Shown piece after piece: positions 1-5,811 of a stretch of 8,093 nt of DNA (its first letter is position 1; every line of letters starts with the position of its first letter). Both the position numbers and the translations under genes were made by a program. The notes beneath the pieces are model-generated. The model did no database searches and had not been told where the DNA came from. It saw nothing but the letters and a program-made list of their open reading frames with translations. Source of the DNA: Faecalibacterium sp. (GTDB lineage Bacteria > Bacillota > Clostridia > Oscillospirales > Ruminococcaceae); contig JAFULE010000141.1 in assembly GCA_017483235.1 (NCBI GenBank), forward strand, positions 1 through 8,093, in the 5' to 3' direction.

Positions 1-155
1 GCATAGGGCAGAATTTCAACCCCGGCCGCTTCCAGCGCAGCACGGATATAGGCTGTGGTTTCAAATTCCTCGTCAGGCAGTTCAGGATGGGCGTGCAGCC
101 ACTCGAAATCGGCCTGCACACGGGCCTGCTCGGCCCCGAATACGGTTTTATTCAT
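1..155 (-). CDS. M20-family amidohydrolase/peptidase, N-terminal fragment (runs off left edge)
   Basis: Only the first 51 complete codons are visible. The stretch LHAHPELPDEEFET (residues 20-33), followed by an amphipathic helix ending in LEAAGVEI, matches the start of M20D-type metal-dependent amidohydrolases (amino-acid amidohydrolases, aminoacylases, N-acyl deacetylases), which open with an LHxHPELxxxExxT segment before the catalytic metal site. The metal ligands lie outside the window, so substrate cannot be assigned. The ATG at 155-153 is preceded by a strong Shine-Dalgarno AAGGAGA (169-163, 7-nt spacing), which fixes the start. The gene lies 17 nt after the stop of the C_GCAxxG_C_C gene on the same strand, so the two are probably co-transcribed from the promoter near 666-693. 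Family assignment rests on the N-terminal motif alone. Confidence 0.72.
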   Translation of the reverse strand, partial: MNKTVFGAEQARVQADFEWLHAHPELPDEEFETTAYIRAALEAAGVEILPY

Positions 156-162
156 TGGTCAG

Positions 163-169
163 TCTCCTT
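163..169 (-). promoter_or_regulatory. Shine-Dalgarno site of the M20 gene
   Basis: AAGGAGA on the minus strand lies 7 nt before the ATG at 155-153. It sits directly after the TAA (175-173) of the upstream gene, consistent with an operon junction that needs no separate promoter. Confidence 0.8.
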
Positions 170-172
170 TTT

Positions 173-625
173 TTAGGGGTTTTGGGCCAGATGCTCGGCC
201 AGCAACTCGGCGCTCATCCGCACCAGCTCCACACAGGGGCGGCGCTTGTAGTAGCCTTCGGTGCGTTCTTCGGCACGGGTGCCGGGGGTGGGGCTGCTGT
301 TGGCCAGCAGCTCGCGGCAGATGTAGGTATCGCGGCCGCTTTCGGCTTTGTATTGCTGTGCCAGCAGCTGCACCTTGTCGTACACATCGCTGCGGCTGGC
401 CGGGTTTTGAGCATCGGCATACTCCAGCCCCAGCACCATCACCACGCCGCACAGTGCACCGCACATCTCGCGCAGGCGGCCGATGCCGCCGCCAAAACCG
501 CAGCTGAGCTTCAGGGCCAGTTCTTCCGACAGGCCCAGCTCTTCGGCAAAGGGGGCCACCACGCTCTGGCTGCAGTTGTAGCCCCGCTTAAAGTATTCCA
601 CGGCCTTTTCCCCATAACGGCTCAT
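173..625 (-). CDS. C_GCAxxG_C_C family putative redox-active protein
   Basis: This 150-residue protein has the hallmarks of the small C_GCAxxG_C_C family (about 140 residues): an early NCSQ cysteine (C18), a glycine-rich segment (CGFGGGIGR, residues 42-50), the CGAxxG signature as CGALCG (C55-G60), and two later cysteines in YICREL (C103) and RRPCVEL (C131). These give the four family cysteines C18, C55, C103 and C131; C42 and C59 are additional. Members are thought to be cytoplasmic redox or metal-binding proteins, but no reaction is established. No signal peptide or membrane segment is visible. The reading frame is open further upstream (to 730), but the start at ATG 625 is preferred because AAGGGG (639-634) lies 8 nt upstream, the protein then has family length, and the longer version would run through the candidate promoter. 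It is the first gene of an operon with the M20 amidohydrolase and is divergent from htpG. Confidence 0.88.
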   Translation of the reverse strand: MSRYGEKAVEYFKRGYNCSQSVVAPFAEELGLSEELALKLSCGFGGGIGRLREMCGALCGVVMVLGLEYADAQNPASRSDVYDKVQLLAQQYKAESGRDTYICRELLANSSPTPGTRAEERTEGYYKRRPCVELVRMSAELLAEHLAQNP

Positions 626-665
626 ATCCGGTTCCCCTTTTCTTTTGACAGATTGCGATGATTCT

Positions 666-693
666 ATTGTACCGCAAAAGCCGCCGCCCGCAA
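666..693 (-). promoter_or_regulatory. Candidate sigma-A promoter for the C_GCAxxG_C_C/M20 operon
   Basis: On the minus strand TACAAT (671-666) is a near-consensus -10 box, 16 nt after TTGCGG (693-688), a weak -35 that matches only TTG. The predicted start near 659 would give a leader of about 35 nt. The -10 is convincing and the -35 is not. Confidence 0.45.
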
Positions 694-742
694 GCAAAGT
701 TTTCGTCTTTTTTAACTTTTTATGAAACAATGCCCCGAAGGC

Positions 743-771
743 TTGATTTTTGCCGCCGGGCGGCGTATATT
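743..771 (+). promoter_or_regulatory. Sigma-A promoter of htpG
   Basis: TTGATT (743-748) and TATATT (766-771) are separated by exactly 17 nt, with 4/6 and 5/6 consensus matches. The -10 overlaps the first two bases of the CIRCE operator, so HrcA bound there would cover the start site (about 778). The leader would be about 60 nt. The spacer contains a GC-rich inverted repeat, GCCGCC-G-GGCGGC (752-764). Confidence 0.78.
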
Positions 772-796
772 AGCACTCAAGACAAACGAGTGCTAA
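770..796 (+). promoter_or_regulatory. CIRCE operator (HrcA-binding site)
   Basis: TTAGCACTC (770-778), a 9-nt spacer, then GAGTGCTAA (788-796): an exact match to the canonical CIRCE inverted repeat, both arms perfect. CIRCE is the operator of the heat-shock repressor HrcA, normally found ahead of groESL and hrcA-grpE-dnaK-dnaJ. Here it lies between the htpG -10 box and the htpG ribosome-binding site, so htpG is predicted to be derepressed on heat shock through HrcA titration of GroEL. Confidence 0.96.
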
Positions 797-824
797 TACT
801 GTTTTCATTTTATTTTTATATAGA

Positions 825-830
825 GCGAGG
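825..830 (+). promoter_or_regulatory. Ribosome-binding site of htpG
   Basis: GCGAGG ends 9 nt before the ATG at 840. A second in-frame ATG at 846 would be 15 nt away, so 840 is the better start. The site is weaker than the AGGAGA seen ahead of other genes here. Confidence 0.6.
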
Positions 831-839
831 TAACCAATC

Positions 840-2768
840 ATGGCAATGAAGGAATTTAAAGCCGAAAGCAAAAAGCTGATGGACATGATGATCAACTCCA
901 TCTACACCAACAAAGAGATCTTTCTGCGTGAACTGATCTCGAATGCGTCCGACGCCATCGACAAGCTGTACTACACCAGCCTGACCGACACCAGCGTGGG
1001 GCTTAACAAGGATGACTTCCGTATTCTGCTGACCCTTGACAAGGAAAACCGCCTGCTGACCCTGTCGGACAACGGTATCGGCATGAGCCGCGAGGATCTG
1101 GAAGAAAATCTGGGCACCATTGCCCATTCCGGCAGCCTGAACTTCAAAAAGGAAAACCAGGACGAAAACATCGACATCATCGGCCAGTTCGGCGTGGGCT
1201 TCTACTCCAGCTTTATGGTGGCGGATGAGGTCACCGTGATCAGCCGCGCATACGGCAGCAGCGAGGCATGGAAGTGGAGCAGCCACGGTGTCGACGGCTA
1301 CACCATCGAGCCTGCCGACAAGGATGACGTGGGCACCGACATCTACCTGCACATCAAGCCCAACACCGAAACTGACAACTACGACCAGTTTGTGGAAGAG
1401 TACAGTCTGGTGGCCATCGTCAAAAAATACAGCGACTATGTGCGCTACCCCATCAACATGTTCCGCCAGAAGAGCCGTATGAAGGCAAAGCCCGAGGATG
1501 CCGGCGAGGACTACACCCCCGAATACGAAAGTTACACCGAGCTGGAAACCTTGAACAGCATGGTGCCCATCTGGAAAAAGGCCAAGAGCGAGGTGACCGA
1601 AGAGGAATACGCCGAGTTCTACAAATCCAAATTCTACGACTACACCGACCCCGCCCGGGTGATCGTAAGCCGCACCGAGGGCAGCGCCAACTACAATGCC
1701 CTGCTGTTTGTGCCGGCCCGCCAGCCCTACGACTACTACACCAAGGAATATGAAAAGGGCCTTGCGCTGTACGCTTCGGGCGTGCTGATCATGGAAAAGT
1801 GCGCCGATCTGCTGCCCGACCACTTTGGCTTTATGAAGGGTATTGTGGACAGCCAGGACCTGAGCCTGAACATCAGCCGTGAAATGCTGCAGCAGGATCA
1901 CCAGCTCAAGCGCATCCGCACCGCACTGGAAAAGAAGATCAAAAACGAGCTGCTGGCCATGCTGCGCACCGACCGCGAAAAGTACGAAGGCTTCTGGAAT
2001 GCCTTTGGCCGTCAGCTGAAGTTTGGCGCTTACAGCGAATACGGCATGCACGCCGAGCTGCTGCGCGACCTGCTGCTGTTCTACTCGGCCAAGCAGCAGA
2101 AGCTGGTGACCCTGGAAGAATATGTGGAAGCCATGCCCGCCGAGCAGAAGTGCATCTACTTTGCCGCCGGCGAAAACACCGACCGGCTGGCCAAGCTGCC
2201 CGCCGCCCAGCTGGTGCTGGACAAGGGCTATGACCTGCTGCTGCTGACCGAGGATGTGGACGAGTTCTGCCTGCAGGTGATGAACAGTTATCCCCGCAAA
2301 GATGCCGAAGGCAAGGACGGTACCGTCGAATTCAAAAACGTGAACAGCGGTGATCTGGGGCTGGAAAGCGACGAGGAAAAGAAGGCCGCCGAAGAGGCCA
2401 CTGCCGAAAACCAGAGCCTGTTCGATGCCATGAAACTGGCGCTGGGTGACGCGGTGGCAGCCATTAAGGTATCCACCCGGCTGAAGGATCACCCGGTGTG
2501 CCTGTCGGCCGAAGGCCCCTTGTCCATCGAGATGGAGAAGGTTCTGGCCAGCCAGCCCGGCGCCGAGGGTGTGAAGAGCCGCAAGGTGCTGGAGTTGAAC
2601 GCCGCCCATCCGGTGTTTGAGGCGCTGAAAGCCGCACAGTCCGCCGGCGACGAGGAAAAGCTGGCCAGCTACAGCCGCATTCTGCTGGCACAGGCCCAGC
2701 TGATCGAGGGCCTGCCGGTGGACGATCCCGTGGCCTACGCACAGGCCGTGTGCAGCCTGATGAAGTGA
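840..2768 (+). CDS. htpG: HtpG, bacterial Hsp90 molecular chaperone
   Basis: This is an ATP-driven cytosolic dimeric chaperone that remodels late-folding client proteins. At 642 residues it is close to the usual 610-640. The N-terminal GHKL ATPase domain (about 1-215) shows ELISNASDAIDKL (31-43, with catalytic E31 and ATP-binding N35 and D38), DNGIGM (77-82), and GQFGVGFYSSF (115-125, the ATP-lid glycine motif). The middle domain (about 225-485) carries LNISREMLQQ (343-352), whose R347 corresponds to the arginine that contacts the ATP gamma-phosphate. The C-terminal dimerisation domain contains VLELNAAHPVFEAL (583-596), and an acidic, lysine-rich linker lies around 488-525. No key residue is missing. 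It is a single-gene transcription unit: promoter plus CIRCE upstream, a terminator-like hairpin 26 nt downstream. No C-terminal MEEVD is present, as expected for bacteria. Confidence 0.98.
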   Translation: MAMKEFKAESKKLMDMMINSIYTNKEIFLRELISNASDAIDKLYYTSLTDTSVGLNKDDFRILLTLDKENRLLTLSDNGIGMSREDLEENLGTIAHSGSLNFKKENQDENIDIIGQFGVGFYSSFMVADEVTVISRAYGSSEAWKWSSHGVDGYTIEPADKDDVGTDIYLHIKPNTETDNYDQFVEEYSLVAIVKKYSDYVRYPINMFRQKSRMKAKPEDAGEDYTPEYESYTELETLNSMVPIWKKAKSEVTEEEYAEFYKSKFYDYTDPARVIVSRTEGSANYNALLFVPARQPYDYYTKEYEKGLALYASGVLIMEKCADLLPDHFGFMKGIVDSQDLSLNISREMLQQDHQLKRIRTALEKKIKNELLAMLRTDREKYEGFWNAFGRQLKFGAYSEYGMHAELLRDLLLFYSAKQQKLVTLEEYVEAMPAEQKCIYFAAGENTDRLAKLPAAQLVLDKGYDLLLLTEDVDEFCLQVMNSYPRKDAEGKDGTVEFKNVNSGDLGLESDEEKKAAEEATAENQSLFDAMKLALGDAVAAIKVSTRLKDHPVCLSAEGPLSIEMEKVLASQPGAEGVKSRKVLELNAAHPVFEALKAAQSAGDEEKLASYSRILLAQAQLIEGLPVDDPVAYAQAVCSLMK

Positions 2769-2788
2769 TCCCTCTGTAAAGAAACCGC

Positions 2789-2817
2789 TTAACAAATGCG
2801 CTGTATTCCGCTATAAT
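2789..2817 (+). promoter_or_regulatory. Sigma-A promoter of the XpaC-family gene, nested in the htpG terminator
   Basis: TTAACA (2789-2794, 5/6) and TATAAT (2812-2817, 6/6) are separated by exactly 17 nt, giving the best promoter in the window. The predicted start is near 2824, with a leader of about 48 nt. The -10 occupies almost the whole loop of the hairpin at 2794-2836 and the -35 ends at its first paired base. RNA started here contains only the 3' arm and cannot form the terminator stem. Confidence 0.82.
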
Positions 2818-2842
2818 GGTGGGGTACGGCGCATTTCTTTTA
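2794..2842 (+). terminator. Rho-independent terminator of htpG
   Basis: Bases 2794-2811 can pair with 2819-2836 as an uninterrupted 18-bp RNA stem with a 7-nt loop (2812-2818). Pairs at 2802-2828, 2806-2824, 2807-2823 and 2810-2820 are U-G wobbles; the outer eight (AAATGCGC/GCGCATTT) are perfect. The stem is followed by a T-rich run (TTTCTTTT, 2834-2841). The wobbles would be A-C mismatches in the opposite RNA, so the structure is directional and suits htpG transcription. Confidence 0.75.
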
Positions 2843-2853
2843 CTACATATTTC

Positions 2854-2860
2854 AGAAGGA
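2854..2860 (+). promoter_or_regulatory. Ribosome-binding site of the XpaC-family gene
   Basis: AGAAGGA lies 11 nt before the ATG at 2872. It supports that ATG as the start. Spacing is slightly long but acceptable. Confidence 0.65.
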
Positions 2861-2871
2861 CTGCAACAACC

Positions 2872-4194
2872 ATGAGCAAGCGAAACAAGCAAACCGACCC
2901 TTACGAACTGGCCGACATGAGCTGGGGTTTGATCATCTTTTTATGGTTCTGCTGGTGGCCGCTGGGTGTGGGTTTTACCATTGGCAAGCTGATTCACCAG
3001 AAAAAACGCCAGCAGGCACGGGATGCCGATCAGGCCCGCCGCTGGCACACCGGCCTGTACACGCAAACGTCCCCTGCCCCGGGGCAATACAATTACCGCC
3101 CCACCGATACCCGGCAGCACCGGGACTATGAGGGAACGCTGCGTGCCGAAGGCAGCACAGATCATGCGGTCTTTCCGGATAGCGGGCCAACCGCTTCGCC
3201 CCGCCCGGCCGCCCGCTCCCGCAGCACGGAGGATATCCCCAGCAGCGAGCAGAGCAAGGCAGCCGCCAAACGCAGCTGGCTGACCCCGCTGTTGCTGATT
3301 TTGGGCACCCTGTTTATGATCGGCGGCGCGAGTATCGCGCTTGACGGATTGGACTACCTGATGTGGGGCCTGCGGGAATACGGCGAGTTTTTAAGCTACG
3401 CCATTACCGGCGATATCCTGCCCGGCATTATGACAGCCGTCGGCGGCGCGGCCATGTTCCTTTCCGGCCTGCGCAAACGCAAAACCGCCAAGCAGGAAAA
3501 ACTGCTGGACACCATTGTGGGCCCGCGGGATCATGTGACCCTGGATGAGCTGAGTGCTGCCAGCAGCATGAACAAAAAGGACACCCTGAAGGTGGTGCAA
3601 AGTGCCATTGCCCACGGCCGGTTTGGCGCCGACGCCTATGTGGACATGAGCACCCGCACCCTGATCGTGCGCGGTGCCGCCCCCGATGCTCCGCCCCCTA
3701 AGCCCAAAAAGAAACCCGCCGCCAAAAAGTCCGCCGCCGAAGAGGACCGCTATCAGGCTATTCTGCGGCAGCTGCGCGAGGTGAACGAGGCCATTCCCGG
3801 CGCCGAGATGAGCGCCAAAATCACCCGGATGGAGCAGGTCAGCGCCCGCATCTTCGAGCTGGCCCGCAAGGACCCCGCCAAAGAACCCCAGCTGAAAAAG
3901 TTTATGGACTATTACCTGCCCACCTCGCTGAAGCTGCTGAACACCTACGCCAGTTTGGACAAGCAGGACGTGGCCGGCGACAACATCACCGAAACCAAGG
4001 CCAACATCGAAAACGCCATGGATCTGCTGATCACCGCCTTTGAAAACCAGCTGGACAAGCTGTTTGAAACCGAAGCACTGGATGTTTCCAGCGACATTGC
4101 CGCGCTGCAGGGCATGCTGAATCTGGACGGACTGACCCAGTCCAACGATTTTACCGCCCCCTCAGAGCAGTGGCAGAAGGACACTGAGATTTAA
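2872..4194 (+). CDS. XpaC-family membrane protein (5-bromo-4-chloroindolyl phosphate hydrolysis family)
   Basis: A 440-residue protein. An N-terminal hydrophobic segment (about 18-40) is followed by a polar linker (41-135), two more membrane segments (about 136-156 and 183-200), a positively charged RKRK stop-transfer, a segment that looks winged-helix-like (about 208-267, LDTIVGPRDHVTLDELSAA onward, ending in a beta pair), a Pro/Lys/Ala linker (268-290) and a helical C-terminal domain (291-421). The C-terminal domain (RYQAILRQLREVNEAI, LKKFMDYYLPTSLKLLNTY, NIENAMDLLITAFENQLDKLF) resembles the XpaC family, named after the Bacillus xpaC locus that affects X-phosphate hydrolysis; the true biochemical role is unknown and no phosphatase motif is visible. 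XpaC genes are often next to a telA-like toxic-anion-resistance gene, but here the next gene is a convergent purine permease, so this copy stands alone. It has its own promoter. Confidence 0.8.
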   Translation: MSKRNKQTDPYELADMSWGLIIFLWFCWWPLGVGFTIGKLIHQKKRQQARDADQARRWHTGLYTQTSPAPGQYNYRPTDTRQHRDYEGTLRAEGSTDHAVFPDSGPTASPRPAARSRSTEDIPSSEQSKAAAKRSWLTPLLLILGTLFMIGGASIALDGLDYLMWGLREYGEFLSYAITGDILPGIMTAVGGAAMFLSGLRKRKTAKQEKLLDTIVGPRDHVTLDELSAASSMNKKDTLKVVQSAIAHGRFGADAYVDMSTRTLIVRGAAPDAPPPKPKKKPAAKKSAAEEDRYQAILRQLREVNEAIPGAEMSAKITRMEQVSARIFELARKDPAKEPQLKKFMDYYLPTSLKLLNTYASLDKQDVAGDNITETKANIENAMDLLITAFENQLDKLFETEALDVSSDIAALQGMLNLDGLTQSNDFTAPSEQWQKDTEI

Positions 4195-4214
4195 CCAAAG
4201 ACCTAACAAAAGGA

Positions 4215-4245
4215 AAAGCCCCGCAGCACATAGCTGCGGGGCTTT
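4215..4245. terminator. Bidirectional Rho-independent terminator between convergent genes
   Basis: AAAGCCCCGCAGC (4215-4227) and GCTGCGGGGCTTT (4233-4245) form a perfect 13-bp stem around a 5-nt loop. It is followed by a T-rich tail on the plus strand (4243-4257), and on the minus strand by TTTTCCTTTTGTT. It lies 20 nt after the XpaC-family stop and 14 nt from the permease stop, so it serves both genes. Confidence 0.95.
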
Positions 4246-4259
4246 GTTGTTTGGTTTGC

Positions 4260-5672
4260 TTAGTGGGTCAGGAAGAACATGGCGGTGAACAGGAAAGCGA
4301 TCACCCAGGTGCCGACATTGATCTTCTTGGTTTCGCCGGTGGCTACACGGACGATGATGGAAGAGATCAGGCCGAAAGCAATGCCGTACGAGATGTTGTA
4401 GGTGAACGGCATCATGGTCATGGTCAGGAAGGCGGGCAGAGCAACGGCGGGATCGCTCCAGTCGATGTCCTTCACGCAACCGATCATCAGAATGCCAACG
4501 TACACCAGAGCAGCGGCGTAAGCGCAGGCAGGGATCAGAGCAGCCAGGGGGGACAGGAACAGGGCAATGGCGAACAGGCCGCCGGTAACCATAGCAGCCA
4601 GACCGGTACGGCCGCCGGCAGCAACGCCGGAGGAAGCCTCGACAAAGGTGGTAACGGTAGAGGTACCGCACAGCGAGCCGAAGGTGGTGGCAATGGCGTC
4701 GGCCAGCATGGCTTTGTCCATGTTGGGCACTTCGTCTTCGCCGCGCTCGTTCTTGATCAGCAAATCACCGCCGCGGCAGGCGCCGTACAGGGTGCCCATG
4801 GTGTCGAACATGTCAACCATGCAGAAGGCCAGCGAGGTGGTGACAAAGGCCAGAATCAAGCCGCTGACGCTGTGGCCTTCAACAGCCAGATAAGCCGAGA
4901 AGTCCAGGCCTTCGGTGAACACCTTGCCAAAAGCCTCAGTGGCAAAAGCACCAAAGGCAGCAAACGGGTTCAGGGAAACGCCGTCCATAAAGCCGTCGTA
5001 GAAGCCGGGAATGGTGAAGCCCAGCAGATAGTACACAACAGCGGCAGCCAGAATGCTGATCAGAATAGCGCCCTTGACGCCCTTCTTGGACAGCACGCCG
5101 ATGCCGATCAGGGCACCGATGGTAACCAGCATGGGCATAATGCTTGCCCAGGTGGCGCTGCCCAGCAGGTTAAAGCTGGCCAGGTTGACGCAGGTGGCGG
5201 CATCGTTCACCACCAGGCCAGCGTTCTGCAGGCCAAGGAAGGCAATGAACATGCCGATGCCGGCGGGAATGGCAGCCTTAACTTCGGCAGGAATGGCGTT
5301 GAAGATCAGGCGGCGCAGGCCGGTGATGGTCAGCAGCACGAAGATCAGGCCGTCCACCAGAACGAACAGCAGAGCGTTGGCGTAGCTGAAGCCCAGGCCG
5401 AAGCATACAGTGTAGACAAAGAAGGCGTTCAGACCCATGCCGGGAGCCTGTGCCAGAGGCAGGTTAGCCAACAGGCCGATCAGAACGGTGCCCACCACAG
5501 CCGACAGGCCGGTGGAGATGTACATGGCGCCGTAAGAAACGGTGCCCAGCTCGGCAAACATGCCGGGGTTGACCATCAGGATGTAGGCCATTGCCATAAA
5601 GGTGGTCACACCCGCAACGATCTCGGTGCGGACGGTGGTGTTCCGCTCCGACAACTTAAACAGTTTTTCCAT
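4260..5672 (-). CDS. NCS2-family purine permease, AzgA type (adenine/guanine/hypoxanthine)
   Basis: An integral membrane proton symporter of about 12-14 segments, 470 residues. AzgA-type signatures are clear: QAPGMGLNAFF (75-85), VDMFDTMGTLYG (286-297), and the GTSTVTTFVEASSGV stretch (336-350) followed by AAGGRTGL (351-358). These distinguish it from the uracil/xanthine NCS2 branch and point to adenine, guanine and/or hypoxanthine uptake for purine salvage; which base cannot be read from sequence. The frame also opens at a GTG six codons upstream (5690), but that GTG overlaps the Shine-Dalgarno AGGAGAG (5687-5681) that serves the ATG at 5672-5670, so the ATG is the start. It has its own promoter and a leader of about 64 nt with a stem-loop; no purine riboswitch core is visible. 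It is convergent with the XpaC-family gene and shares its terminator. Confidence 0.94.
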   Translation of the reverse strand: MEKLFKLSERNTTVRTEIVAGVTTFMAMAYILMVNPGMFAELGTVSYGAMYISTGLSAVVGTVLIGLLANLPLAQAPGMGLNAFFVYTVCFGLGFSYANALLFVLVDGLIFVLLTITGLRRLIFNAIPAEVKAAIPAGIGMFIAFLGLQNAGLVVNDAATCVNLASFNLLGSATWASIMPMLVTIGALIGIGVLSKKGVKGAILISILAAAVVYYLLGFTIPGFYDGFMDGVSLNPFAAFGAFATEAFGKVFTEGLDFSAYLAVEGHSVSGLILAFVTTSLAFCMVDMFDTMGTLYGACRGGDLLIKNERGEDEVPNMDKAMLADAIATTFGSLCGTSTVTTFVEASSGVAAGGRTGLAAMVTGGLFAIALFLSPLAALIPACAYAAALVYVGILMIGCVKDIDWSDPAVALPAFLTMTMMPFTYNISYGIAFGLISSIIVRVATGETKKINVGTWVIAFLFTAMFFLTH

Positions 5673-5680
5673 CGTGGAGT

Positions 5681-5687
5681 CTCTCCT
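5681..5687 (-). promoter_or_regulatory. Shine-Dalgarno site that fixes the permease start
   Basis: AGGAGAG on the minus strand lies 8 nt upstream of the ATG at 5672-5670. An in-frame GTG at 5690-5688 directly abuts this site and has no ribosome-binding site of its own, so the six-residue longer version is rejected. Confidence 0.88.
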
Positions 5688-5705
5688 CACTTTTTATATT
5701 CTTTC

Positions 5706-5735
5706 CCTTTTTGCTGTTTCTGCGCAACAAAAAAG
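5706..5735 (-). other. Stem-loop at the 5' end of the permease mRNA
   Basis: On the minus strand CTTTTTTGTTG (5735-5725) can pair with CAGCAAAAAGG (5716-5706) as an 11-bp stem with two U-G wobbles and an 8-nt loop (5724-5717). It begins at about the predicted +1. It has no U-tract after it, so it is not a terminator. A stabilising or regulatory leader is possible; the A-U richness also allows chance. Confidence 0.45.
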
Positions 5736-5742
5736 CAGATTA

Positions 5743-5771
5743 AGCGTACCACACTTTTCCAGCGATGTCAA
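5743..5771 (-). promoter_or_regulatory. Sigma-A promoter of the purine permease (extended -10)
   Basis: On the minus strand a perfect TTGACA -35 (5771-5766) is followed after exactly 17 nt by TACGCT (5748-5743). The bases TGG immediately before the -10 give an extended -10 (TGnTAnnnT), compensating for a weak box. The predicted start is near 5736. Confidence 0.7.
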
Positions 5772-5811
5772 ACGCTTTTCCGCTTGATTCTGCCTTTGTT
5801 CCGACAAAATT

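Noticed and set aside
626..730. N-terminal extension of the C_GCAxxG_C_C protein up to 730
   Set aside because: The added 35 residues have no family counterpart and would cover the candidate promoter. ATG 625 has a Shine-Dalgarno and gives family length.
816..2795. A 659-codon open frame antisense to the whole of htpG
   Set aside because: It is the mirror of a GC-biased gene lacking the codons that would create antisense stops. The translation is His/Gln/Val-rich with no domain, and it would run through the CIRCE promoter. htpG on the other strand is unambiguous.
5673..5690. GTG start giving a permease six residues longer
   Set aside because: Its first codons are themselves the AGGAGA ribosome-binding site of the ATG at 5672, and no ribosome site precedes the GTG.
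5673..5742. Purine riboswitch ahead of the permease
   Set aside because: The leader is only about 64 nt and shows no three-way-junction core or conserved loop sequences of the class, only one stem-loop.
5795..5808. Short hairpin TTTGT-N4-ACAAA after the PBP stop as a terminator
   Set aside because: Only 5 bp, AT-rich and without a following U-tract. No convincing PBP terminator is seen, so partial readthrough into the permease remains possible.
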